Assembly: GCA_023055355.1 (NCBI GenBank)
Contig: JALJCS010000001.1
Coordinates: forward strand, 109,322,881-109,386,880
Direction of reading: 5' to 3'
DNA from: Agelaius tricolor
Lineage: Eukaryota; Chordata; Aves; Passeriformes; Icteridae
DNA: 64,000 nt
Shown here: piece by piece, positions 40,001 to 50,700 of the stretch
Layout of the letters: each line of letters opens with the position of its first letter
Numbering within the stretch: the first letter of the stretch is position 1
Translations under genes and position numbers: made by a program
Notes under the pieces: generated by a model
The model's database searches: none
What the model saw: only the letters and a program-made list of their open reading frames with translations
What the model was told of the DNA's origin: nothing

Positions 40001-42714
40001 CTCAAAGCACGTATTGCAGAAAGCCTAGTGCTGCTGTAGATAAACTGATGGATTTAAAATAACCAGCCCCTTCATCTGTCGAGGCTCAGTAGACCTCTAC
40101 AGTGCATCAAACATAATGTGTGTTCTAGAATGAAGAGCTTTGTGCTGCTACGAGGCAGAGCTGACAGCTCCTGTTTCAAAGTTATCTTTAATGCAAAAAC
40201 AAGAAATGTTCCCAACTGTATCCATTACAATAAAGATGCTGGGTGATAAAGTCTGCTGCCTAAATCATTTCAGTCATGTATGGGAAATCAAATCTCTATA
40301 AGCCTGAATGCACACAAAATGCAAATCACTCTGAACTGCCTCTAATACAAGCACATTCACATCCATCCTCAATTTCAGATACAAGGTGTTATTGTGAGCT
40401 CACTGCAGAGCCTGGTGTAACCCGAGTCCAGAGAAATGCTGACTTGGAAAGCTGTGTGACAAAGAGCCCAGCCCTGAAAGCGTGTGTTCCCATGAGCCCT
40501 TCCAGAGGCAAACAGGCTGCATAAGAACGACTCTGGGGAGAAATTACTCCATATTAAACAGTGTACTAATAATATTAGAGAGCAGGCTGCAGTCTCCAGC
40601 TAGCTTGAGAGTATTTGCATTGTACAGGCAAACCCTAATTTGATGGATTTGCCAAAGAGTTGGGAATGGCTTGTCAAAAAATTCTTTTATTGAGACATTA
40701 ACAATGTCCCATCCCCACGTGGACAAAGGGAGATTACCTTGGTACAACACAGCATTGCCTGTACATTGCTCTGGTGTGGAGAAAGGCTCAGGGGACAGGG
40801 CTGTGTCTTGCTGAAAACAAGGAGGCCACTGGCACTGGTGTTGGATCTGGCCCAAAATACTTCACCTTGCAGAGATTTTTGCTGAATGGAAGTTGTTCAT
40901 TCAAAGTCCCTGTGGATTTCTAAACTAGCTGAAAACTGCAATTTGGAAAAATTTAAGGGCTATTCAGAGTATGATGTTGAGAAGGAGTAGTAAGCTTCAC
41001 ACAAACTGTAAGTGCTCATTTTAGGTATTTCCATTCAAATAATAACACTGTACTTTATTCAGGACTTGTGTGTCTAGCATATGTTTACAACGAAAGCAGA
41101 GCCATGCATCAGACAGAGCAGTATTGTTTCAGAGTCATTGCAACATACACTGTCCAGACACACTTCAGCTGGACAGACCTCTGAAAGTGAGAGGCAAAGG
41201 TAAGAGCTGGCTCTAGTTATTGTAGGTGTCATTTTAAAAAATTAAAGAGTTGTGAAATGTGTAGGCTCCGTTGTGCTCCCTCCCCTCCCGCCCTCCCCGC
41301 TCTGTTAAATGCATCCATCACATCCTCCTTCCCTGGGTGGATTTCTTCATCACTGATTCCATTGTCCTGTGATGGAATGGAACAGAACAAAGGTTACCAG
41401 ATCATTTTTCTAAATCACTCATCTGCTCTGGTGAAAACTCTAAAACTCAAGAGAATTTAAATAGCTTAAATGCTATTGAAGAGCAATCTGGCTCTATTTC
41501 TCAAATTTAAAAAAAAAAAAAAAAATTAAAATTTTGAAAAAAGCATGGCACCAATTCAGCCAAGCATCCCATTATGTCTGATTATTTCACAAAAACTTCC
41601 AACACATTCCTTTACTTCTTTTATTGTGCTGGCATATCATAGAATTAAGATCTATTGTTGCAGCCTTTTTCCTTGTCTGCCTGTCTTTAGAGAGAGGTTA
41701 TTTTTAATTTAATGTTTTCAAAAAAGGTCCACAGCCGGGTTGGTTGGTTTATCTTCCTGCGTTCTCCTGGAGCATTTGGAGAAAAGCTAAACAAAGGAAC
41801 AACATGCTTTGATACTCCCTGCACGTTCCAAGATTTAGTTAAACAGCCAGCTTTGATAAACTTATCCTGCTCCTTGGTTTGCTCAGCCTACTGGAAAAGC
41901 AAAGGAACAGAAGCAAAGCCCTGCCACACCGCATTCCCTCCCTCTGCAGCCTTGGGAGGCCTCTCCAGGGGCCTCTTTCCCTCTGACAAATGCAGCCTAG
42001 GCATGCCTAAGTGCTTAGGCACTTGGGAATGTGTTTCTCCACATGTAGGGAGTGAAGATAACCACAGAGAACAACCTTGGGCCTTTAAGGGGTATTAGAA
42101 AGAAACATACCTGGGAAACAACACAGACACTGTTTTGGAATGTCAGGAACTGCAACTATTTGTTACTGAATGCTCATCTGGTTAATTTTTGCTTTAAAGC
42201 AATTTTTGCACAAATTCCTACCTCTTCCAGTCTCTGTCCTTCATCAAGCATGGTTCAGCTTGTATTATTGGGATACACCTACTGTGTTAGGGTAGTCTGT
42301 GGGGGGGCAGAAACCTTAAGCAGTTAATTCAAATTGCTTGATATCCAGTAGCTGAGAAACAGCTTTAGCCATCATAAAGAAAACTGCTCATTGCCACCAA
42401 AAGAAAAAGAAAACTCTGTCTAAGCACTGTTTGTCTAACATGAAAACACAGTCATGCTTTAAAAGGGAAGAGTCTGTATAAGCATGGAAAATTTACTACA
42501 GTTACTAGAGATGCTAACCAAATCTCACTCCCTGGTTTCAAAGCAAAATCCAGACTCCCAGTGGCACAAAACCTTCCAGAGAAATAAAACTAATTACACT
42601 TCAGCATTTCTAGACCTTGAGGTTTTTAATCACATATACCATCTTGCTTAACAGTTCATTCACTTAACACAGGCAAGGTACAGGTTTTTGTAGAAGTGTC
42701 TGGAAGTGCATCTA
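37001..42714. other. Intergenic, no gene recognised
   Basis: AT-rich block at 37.21-37.31 kb (TAGCTATA motifs) and an inverted repeat at 42,004-42,021. Open frames of up to 128 codons (41,712-42,098) are unrecognised. The part near 42.7 kb could hold extended CD24 3' UTR if a distal poly(A) signal is used. Confidence 0.5.
42004..42021. repeat. Short near-perfect palindrome
   Basis: TGCCTAAG, TG, CTTAGGCA: 8 bp arms with a 2 nt centre, overlapping a second inverted AAGTGC/GCACTT pair. Confidence 0.75.
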
Positions 42715-42736
42715 GAATGCATTGCCTGCCCACTGT

Positions 42737-42742
42737 TTTATT
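42737..42742 (-). terminator. CD24: Candidate CD24 polyadenylation signal AATAAA
   Basis: The plus strand reads TTTATT here, which is AATAAA on the CD24 strand, about 1.7 kb after the stop. The downstream sequence is not strongly GU-rich, so other signals (for example the TTTATT near 41.05 or 41.62 kb) could be used instead or as alternatives. Confidence 0.45.
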
Positions 42743-43427
42743 TACAGGTTTTTTTCAATGAAAATCAGTAGCTAATAAATCAAAGCATTATTACACAAAC
42801 ACAAAATACAATCATTAACACTTTACTGGATACAAATGATAAGCATAAGGAAATGTCCATGTACGCTCACTGACATGAATTTGTGTTAGCCTGCTACTAA
42901 TATATGATACTGTGAATTGATGGTAATATAACTGAAAGACAGATGTGTATTAAAAAAATTAGAGAGCCACTCATGTTTGACATGATCTTATACTGAGATA
43001 AATATCTACAGACAGTGGTATGATCATGTACATTCACATGTGATCATATCAACATAGTTAATTTTTTTCTGACAAGGTATCATCATCAAGGTAGATGAAC
43101 CTCCTCAACAAAGCTTGCTAAGATCAAGTACCAGATAGTATTTTCTAAAGTGTTGGATGATACAGAAACAATCTGTGCAAGTGTAGCAATTTTGATTCAG
43201 AAAAAAATTTTAAAAAGTAGTATTTACAAAGGTAATTTTTAAATTCAGTGATTAAATTAAGACTCCAGTCTTCATATTCCAAACACATGTTCATTTAATT
43301 TCTTTTTTTTTTGGCGGTTTGCTCTCCCCTCCCCATTCCTTCTCCCCACCACAAATATTAGCCCAGGTTTAAAGTAGACTATCACAATTAAAACTCTTCA
43401 AAAAACAGTAAGTTATTCACCTTGTGC

Positions 43428-43462
43428 CAAAAAAAAAAAAAAAGAAAAGAAAAAAAGAAAAA
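43428..43462. repeat. A-rich simple repeat in the CD24 3' UTR
   Basis: Starts with a pure A run and continues as A with scattered G; poly(U)-rich in the CD24 transcript. Confidence 0.9.
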
Positions 43463-44464
43463 TAAAAGCAACACTATAACATTACTCATAAGATTTCATA
43501 AATCCTTCATAATTAAGGAAAGTTCCAGGAGCAAAAAACTTATACAACTTGGGAGGAGAAATAAAGGAAATAGGAGACATACATCCATTGACTTGTTTGT
43601 TTGTTCGTTCTTTCTGAATTTCATTTACAAAAAGCTCCTGGTACTTTTTCTAATGTTTCCACACCTCCTTTCTCTGGCACATATGGTTTAATATACAAAC
43701 AATTTAAATAAAATGTCAAATTCAAATTCCCACCATAAATAATTCCACTCTTATGAAAACTGGTGGGGTTTTAGCTATTTCAAAACTAGCCCTGCCTGGC
43801 TAACCATTTGGTTAAATAAGAGGATTCTTGCAAAAAATTTGTTATTCTATTTTAGCCTTGTAACAATTTAATACAAATGAAATCTAGAAGAAACCCTTTT
43901 CACTGATGTTTCTTTTTCATACATCCTAATACCCATAAGTTATAACCATACAGGCTGTGCAAGAAACAGAATTATTTCAGCTTTTCTGTGTTTTCTAGGG
44001 ATTCTATGAGCCTGATGATGCTTTTGAACTTAAACAAAAAATAAAAACTCTTGAAGTCCTTATTCTAAATGGTAGATAAACTCTCTAGCCTTTTTTCTTC
44101 GTGGACTGTTATTATCCATCCTTATTATAGGATACTGTATTTCTTCTCAGGTTTAAATTTGGTTTGTCAGCACTGTCTCTTTTTGTTTCCATCTTGTTTT
44201 TCAGATTCCAACTCATTTGGTGAAAGAGCTCATAATTTTACTTCCTTGCTGAAGCTGATCTTTTCACACTGGTCAGCTTTGAAAGTCAGAATACTGAGTG
44301 CTTCTCTAGGTCAGACTGGTACTAATTTGAGTATGGAGTGGAACCAAGCTGGTTTGATGTGGAGTTTGGATTGATTTCTTCTCATGCTGGGTTGGAGATC
44401 TAGCCATCTCGGGCGGTTCAGGACACGGGGTGGGGAGTGGTAGCCATTTCCATGCCAGAGTCTC

Positions 44465-44650
44465 TTAACAGCAAAAATACAGAAGAGAAACGGAGAGAAT
44501 GAAAAAAAGACTTGTGGTTGAGTGAAGAGAATTTCCATGTCCGTGAGTGGTGGTATTGTTCACTGAATTTGTGACAGCTGACAGAGAAGTGGAACTTGCT
44601 GAAGAATTGTTTGAAGGTGTTGGACTTGTTCCATTGGGACCACAGTAGAT
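44465..44650 (-). CDS. CD24: CD24 coding exon 2 (mucin core and GPI signal)
   Basis: Sixty-one codons plus TAA (stop at 44467-44465), directly after an AG acceptor at 44652-44651. The frame continues exon 1 without a codon break. The residues are dominated by Ser, Thr and Asn and end in a hydrophobic SLFFILSVSLLYFCC tail. Longer ATG-initiated frames overlapping this exon are in other phases and are not real. Confidence 0.92.
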   Translation of the reverse strand: MYCGPNGTSPTPSNNSSASSTSLSAVTNSVNNTTTHGHGNSLHSTTSLFFILSVSLLYFCC

Positions 44651-47276
44651 CTAGAATGTGGAAAGGAGGGGAAGTAACAAAAAGGGTTATATTGTCTCTT
44701 TTTAAAAGTCAGAATACATATTAGTAGCAGTGAACACTGTGTAGCCCCCCTCAGACACAGCACTCCAATGATACATACAAATGCTCCTGCCTTTCATTGT
44801 GCTCTTAAGGACAAAGACATTCTGAATTGCATGTGTGGGATTTGTTAAAGAAATAAATCTAATATTTTTCTAAATGTATTTACATGACTATTACTTTATG
44901 GAAATCTCTTAATTCTTCTCTAAATTAGAAGACACATAGGTTTCAAAAAACCTCACAAAAAAAAAAGTGCAAATGTAGAGCTATGTAAAGGCAGATCTTA
45001 GGATAAGAAAGACTTTCAAACAACCATGTGAATTGCAGTCTGTGTTTGCAGACCAAGCCACAAACAAAAATATGAGGAAACAATGGTCAAGAATTTATTG
45101 ATAGTGTTTCTGGGGCTGGTCTGCAGCTTCCTTTGAAGCAATGGTGGGGCTTAATGTGCGTGGATTTCATATTTCAGCCTCTCTTATCTTCCGTGCTGTG
45201 GTCGCACGGAACTGCAGAAGTTAGAACAATGAAACCATACTGATTAAATCACAACCTATTGGCATTCTAGAAGACACAAAAAAAAAAAAAAAGAAGTGCA
45301 GTGAAAAGACCATATATTAGCAAATTTTAAAAATGCTGACAGAAAGCAAAATAAAAAATACCCTTTTCCCCTCATAACTCTGCATTATTGGGACAGAACA
45401 AAAACTTGCACTCTGTGCAACCTCAATATCAAGTTATTTCCTATATATGCACAGGAAAATTTTCAAAGATAACCTAAAGTATGTTTATTCCTGTGGAAAA
45501 AAAAGCATGTGAAACACAAGGATGAAAGACAAGAGCAAGAATCACATTATCTCATCCCCAAAAATGAGCCTAATACAGAAAGCTTGGCTTCAGCCCCATG
45601 GCAGCAAACTTGTATTCTACCAGAGCATTCTGGTAAGCTCTTAGACTTAATTCAAGTAAAACCATATTTTTTTAAAGAGGTTAGTTAGTTTAATAAGTAA
45701 TTCTGTCCACAAAAGGTGTCCTTATTTTCTCATGTTTCTAGTACTGCTGAGAAAATAGATTAGCAGGGGGAAAAAATCAATCCCTCAATACTGTAGCAAT
45801 GAAGTCTATGTTAAATTAATTAGAAAATTGCATAAGCACTTTCTTTTGGTATTTCCTACTAAAAAACCCCATACAATAGAAAAATGTAAGAATGGTGTAA
45901 AGCTTCTGGTATTTAGCATTTCTGGCAATCGGCACCGTGCTGGAAGCAATTTAGGACAGCAGGATAAAAATCGCTGTGTTGAAGTTTCTGTTAAGACTGG
46001 TCTGAAAGTGATCAATAGTGAATTGCTGAGTTAATAACCTACAAGGCAAGTCCCAGCCTGCCCTGGAATTTTTTTGAGTCTTCTTACAAAGACTCCACCA
46101 TCATTCCACTCTTGGTTATGTATATTTTAAGTTCTCTTGGTTTTAAACAAAAAAACTAGTTGTCCAGTATTTGCTCTTTTTTTCGGTGGAAGCAAATGGG
46201 CTTATGTCCAAGTTCCCCAGCATCACAGTAGATGGGACCCCAGAGGTTTTCTCAGCGTGAATGTGATAAATGTGATAAATACCGGCAACCCAAAGGGTCT
46301 GATCCTTCTCTCAATCACTGCCAAGGGTAAGACTCCACTGAGCACAAAGGAGAAGGGATAATGCCCTTCCTTGCAAACAAAGAGAGGAGGAGGGCACACG
46401 ATCCAGCAATGCCGTTGCTGTTCATTTTTCTGGTACTGTGCTATTCACCCTATTGAAGAGGCGGTCTCTAGGAACAGCACACCGACACGGAACCTGCGAG
46501 CCCCGCTCGGCTTGGCCGCTCAAAGAGAAGCGGATCGCTCCTGCATCCATTACCTTTGCGCCAAGGGCACAGCTCGGCCAGCGCAGCAGCCAGAGCCTGG
46601 CGCCTTCGCTTCCAGCCCCTGAACCTCCCGCTCCTGCCGAGAGCCCAGCCCAGGAGCAGCCCCAGAGCCCCGCAGCTTCGGCAGGGGGAAGGACCAGACC
46701 CGGGTCCCGCTGCAAAACCCGCGCCTTCCCGGAGCTCGCTCGGCTTGGGAGGGATCGCTCTCCCTCTGATCAGCGGGGGAATGAACGCTCAGCTCCCTCT
46801 CACACCGCGGTTCCGCGGCTTTCCCTCGAGGATCCCACGGGAAAAAAAAAAAAAAAAAGGCGGCCAACTCCAACTTGATCTTTTTTGATTTGACCGGGGT
46901 AATCCACGGCACCGGCACCGGCACCGCCGTCCCAGGGCTCCGGGCTCGCCCCGCCGCCCGCCCGCGCCCATCCCCGCCCGTCCGCAGCCGGGGCTGCCCG
47001 GGCTCGTTCCTCCCGCCCGCCGCCGCCCCGGGGCGAGGAGCCGCCCTCCACCCACGGCCGCCCGCGGCGGGCTCCGGGACGGCGCACACGAGCGGGAGCT
47101 CCTCTCGGGGGAAACCCGCCCTCCGCCGCTGCCGAGGCGGCCGGGGAGGGTCTCGCCCTGGGGCCGGCGGAGGGAAAGCGCCGAGCCGCTCCGGGGCTCA
47201 CCTGCGTGGGAAGGAGGAGGGCAAGGAGCAGGAGCCCCAGGCCGAGCCGCGCCGCCAGCGCCGTCCCCATGCCCAT
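44465..47276 (-). CDS. CD24: CD24, GPI-anchored mucin-like surface glycoprotein (2 coding exons)
   Basis: The coding sequence joins 47276-47202 to 44650-44465 and gives 86 residues (mammalian CD24 is about 80). Residues 1-25 form a signal peptide whose LGLGLLLLALLLPTQ stretch is shared with mammalian CD24. The intron is phase 0, with a GTGAGC donor and a TTCTAG acceptor. Exon 2 starts with IY, as the mammalian protein does after the same PTQ. The mature part is almost only Ser, Thr, Asn, Pro and Gly, with five overlapping N-glycosylation sequons (Asn31, 39, 40, 56, 57). A likely GPI attachment region is Gly64-Ser66, followed by the hydrophobic tail 73-86 ending Cys-Cys-stop. The family acts at the outer plasma membrane as a heavily glycosylated adhesion and immune-regulatory ligand (P-selectin and Siglec-10 in mammals). 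Partner conservation in birds is not shown here. The location next to MTRES1 supports orthology. Confidence 0.93.
44651..47201 (-). other. CD24: CD24 intron 1
   Basis: A 2.55 kb phase-0 intron. The part next to exon 1 (46.44-47.20 kb) is in the CpG island and includes an A16 run at about 46,843-46,858 and three GGCACC units near 46,907. The remainder is AT-rich single-copy-looking sequence with short A-runs, for example near 45,278-45,292. I see no repeat element or other gene in it. Confidence 0.75.
47202..47276 (-). CDS. CD24: CD24 coding exon 1 (signal peptide)
   Basis: Twenty-five codons from ATG at 47276 to a CAG Gln codon, followed immediately by a GTGAGC splice donor (GT at 47201-47200). 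A second in-frame ATG lies at codon 3. I take the first because it is the 5'-most after the TATA-predicted start site, but initiation at codon 3 would leave the signal peptide intact. Confidence 0.93.
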
Positions 47277-47364
47277 CTGATGCTGTCCCGGCGCGATGCT
47301 GGTGCTGCTCCTGCCGCTCTGGCTGCGGGCGAGAAGGATGCGCCGCTCCGCCGCGCCCGGCCCC

Positions 47365-47371
47365 TTTTATA
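47365..47371 (-). promoter_or_regulatory. CD24: TATA box of CD24
   Basis: On the minus strand the sequence reads GCTATAAAAGGGGCC in an otherwise GC-rich setting, about 90 bp upstream of the CD24 ATG. Transcription would start near 47,335-47,341 and give a 5' UTR of about 60 nt. A strong TATA box inside a CpG island is compatible with regulated, tissue-biased expression, which is known for CD24. Confidence 0.8.
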
Positions 47372-47650
47372 GCGGCGCGGGCTGCCGTGAACGCCCCGCC
47401 GCCGCCGCCGCCTTCCCTCCTCCGCCCCACACCTCTGCTCCCGCCCTCCGCGCCCGCCGCGGCCCCGCAAGCCGCTGCCGCCCCCTGGTCCCGCGGCGCT
47501 GCGGGCTCCGCTGCCCCTGCCCGGGCTGTCCCGCGGGACCGGGGCGCGCTCGGGTCCTGCCGAGCCCCCTCCGACAGAGCCGGAGCTCTGCCTGCTCCCC
47601 TGCGTTCCTACAGGCGCTGGCCCCTCTCTAGTGCCGGCGTCGTGCTCTGG

Positions 47651-47739
47651 TATGGACGGACTGGCACAGGGCTGTGGCGCTTGAGCTGCAGTTACTCCAG
47701 AGAAACGCTTGTGTCTTTAAAAACACCAGGCTTTTTCCA

Positions 47740-47793
<54 letters not shown>

Positions 47794-50700
47794 GAAAGAA
47801 GGAAAGGTAAAAGCGGCTGTAAATATTTCTAAATGGCTGGAGCAGTGGAAAAAAAGCTGGGGAGTTAAGATCCCATCTTGTTTGGAGCTGCCTCACCATC
47901 AGTGCTCAGGCTTCAGACCACAGGTTGCAATTTCAAGCACTCTTTGGATCTAAAAATTTGATTATTACCATTATTCTTTAAAGAAACCTATGTAACAAGT
48001 GGAACACAAAGTTCTTCCAGCTCTAGACTCTGTGTAGGCGAGGTTCTACCTTCTGGCACAGTAAATGCTATAGACTGATTTGGTGAGACCCTGACACGAC
48101 CTTTCAGATGTCTCACTACATGGACAACTGAACAAAAATAGTCTGTATCCACTTTATAAGCTACAAAAAAGAAACACCCATGTGCTGGCTCTATTGTCAC
48201 AAAACAGTTGTTTCTATCTAAGATTTTCTGCTGGCTCAGACAAAACAGGTTTCAAAATTGGGCAGATTTGTGTTTATCTCGGAACAAAGTGTGAGGAGAT
48301 ACCCAAGTCCAGCACTACAGAACTCATTGGCCATCTTCAGGGGCTGGACTGCTTTTGAAGAGCTTCCAAGGGCATTGCTAGAACCCAGTCCAAAAGCACA
48401 GGAAATGTGAAGAGATGCACTGTAGAACCTCACTGTAGAACCAGGTGCTGGGACTTGTGTTGGACAAGAATATTTAGTTCCAAACTAAGTGTTTCATTAA
48501 TTGCTTCAGAATGCCCAACAAAGCTATGGTAATTTTATTTTTTCCAGAAATAAAGGCATTTTGCAAGCTGTACCCCCCAAGATATCAATCCTTATTCTAT
48601 ACCAGGACAAAAGAGCTTTTGAGAGCTATGCTAGGTCTGAAGCACTTCTGAAGCAACATTTCCTTCATTCTGATCACAGTCACAGTCCAGTCAATTATAA
48701 AGAGACAGTCTGTCAAGAGAGTAACTATGGGAACAGTCAACAAATTGATGGTCTTATGTCTCTGAATATTCACTGGTTGTGAATCCACTGAAAGCTGGAT
48801 GCCAGAAGATGGGTTTTCATGATTATGGAGATATAAGGAGAGAAAAAAGAGAACTGTGGTGGACTTAAAATGACCGAGGAGTGACAAAGCTGAAAACATT
48901 TCTATCACTACTTTGCCTTGCCAACAGTTAGTTTTGGTTGTCATAGTTAAATGACTCACAAATGGGGGGCAAGGTCACCTTTTCATTCAGTAGATAAGCC
49001 TAACACTTCAGAAAAGTGAAATTCCCTGTGAGAGAAGTCATGTGAATCACAGCAATAAAGTCAGGGCTCACGTGATTCTGACACCAGATTCTGTGGAGGA
49101 GATGAAAAATGAAGGGAATCCAGTTAGGGCTCAACAACAGCTAAAGCAAAGAATAGTCTAGTGTAAATCTGACAGAGATGGTTGCCATTATTATCTCTCC
49201 CATCTTGTTTGGGAGAAAAGGAAGTGATACAGCTGTTGCATGATCCCATAGGGATCGTAACTGGCTGTTCCAGGTTGAAGCAGCAGCTGAGACACTTAAA
49301 TGTCAACACCAGGACAGATGAGAATGAGAGAATAACAGTCAGATGGCCTCTCCCATTCTCTCTACCTGGGCATCTTGCCTGAGGTCTGTAACTGAAAAAA
49401 AGACAATGATGCACAGTTCTTGTAAGGTGACATGAACCAATACAGCATGATACAATTGACTATTATTATTATAATTATTATACAGTGTATTGCACTTCTG
49501 GTGTTTGAACAAGTTTCAGTGAAAATGAGGGTATCTTTCTTTTTGCTAAAAATATTGTAAAGTCTGTTCCTCTATTTAAAAATAAAGAAAAATACCAAGG
49601 GTTAAAAACATTTGGCAGAAATTATAAATTATAGAAATAGTAAAACTCTGTAAAGTTTATGTTTGGAGGCCAAAAAATGCCTTTTTGAAGTATTCCTGAA
49701 ATACTAATATAAATAAGGAAATGTACTGTCAGCAAGAGAGAAATGCTAAAAATATTTTAAGCCTAAGATTTTCATTGAAGCTTTTGTCATTGGAAATTAT
49801 AATGCCTAACACTCCATTAGATTTATACAACCAACTTTCCCCATTCAGGAAAGCCGCAATATTGATTCCTCCTGAACACATAAATCATCTGCATTCCTAA
49901 TTCCAAAATCTTTTTTTTACAGCTGAAGTCTATCATGAGGTCTGCAAAAGATGTATCTGAGCAAGAGCCCAGGATCCAATATATGGATTTTTCGGCAAGG
50001 CAAGGAATGCTGTGAGCTGAGAACCATATGAAGTGAAGTACTGCTATCTGGTGGCCAAAAGGAACTTCAGCTATTTTTCTTTCAGAAAAGACAATGTGCT
50101 CCCTCAATCAAACTCCCTTTGATAGCAGTGTGCTCTTAGGGTTCTCATCATGCTGAGACACAGTGTTAAATATTGTTGAATCCCCATTGTTCTGCTTCCT
50201 TTAGTTTTTATCCATAGGTCAGCACCTCTCCCAGTTACATACATAGAATTTGATTAGAAAGGTTAGCAAAGAGAAGGGAGAAAATGACCTTGATCTTTTG
50301 AGTTAAATGTAAGTTCATGTGTATATTCCACCAGTGACTTTTAAGTTGATTGAACTTTGCAATAGTCATAGCTCTCAGTTCAGTGAGCAGAAGCAAAACT
50401 TGTGCTGCTTTGCATAATGCACTGGAAAACAAGATCAGCTAAAATAACTGGCAGAAAACCCCAACAGTTGTCTATAAAAGGAGGCAGAGAAGTCTACAAG
50501 ACACATAAGTAATTTATTCAAATATATTACATTTAAATAAAAAAGCTTTAGCAAAATAAGTGGAGACAGAGCATTAAGTGGAATTAATGAGAAATAATTT
50601 TGAGTTAACCATTAATTTACTCTTACCTTTAAGATGCTAATCTTGATCCATCTAAAATATTTTAGGAGCATCAATTGCCAGTGAAAATCACTGGATCTCG

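Larger units (their letters stand above)
42715..44464 (-). other. CD24: CD24 3' untranslated region (inferred)
   Basis: No further coding is expected after the stop at 44465. The first canonical AATAAA found on the minus strand is at 42742-42737, which would give a 3' UTR of about 1.7 kb. Mammalian CD24 mRNAs also carry a long 3' UTR of roughly this size. A pure-A run near 43,428-43,443, poly(U) in the transcript, lies inside it. The cleavage position is an estimate. Confidence 0.5.
46440..47650. other. CpG island over CD24 promoter, exon 1 and 5' intron
   Basis: CG dinucleotides are dense over about 1.2 kb, in sharp contrast to the AT-rich flanks. The island contains the TATA box and exon 1 of CD24. 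Several overlapping open frames of 90-210 codons on both strands are low-complexity Arg/Gly/Pro/Ala products of GC richness and do not look like genes. Confidence 0.9.

Noticed and set aside
44311..44763. Minus-strand ATG-initiated frames over CD24 exon 2
   Set aside because: They are in other phases than the spliced CD24 frame and lack the signal peptide.
46550..47430. Overlapping open frames of 110-213 codons on both strands
   Set aside because: GC-rich CpG-island DNA lacks stops by composition; products are Arg/Gly/Pro/Ala low-complexity. Only the 25-codon CD24 exon within this interval is supported.
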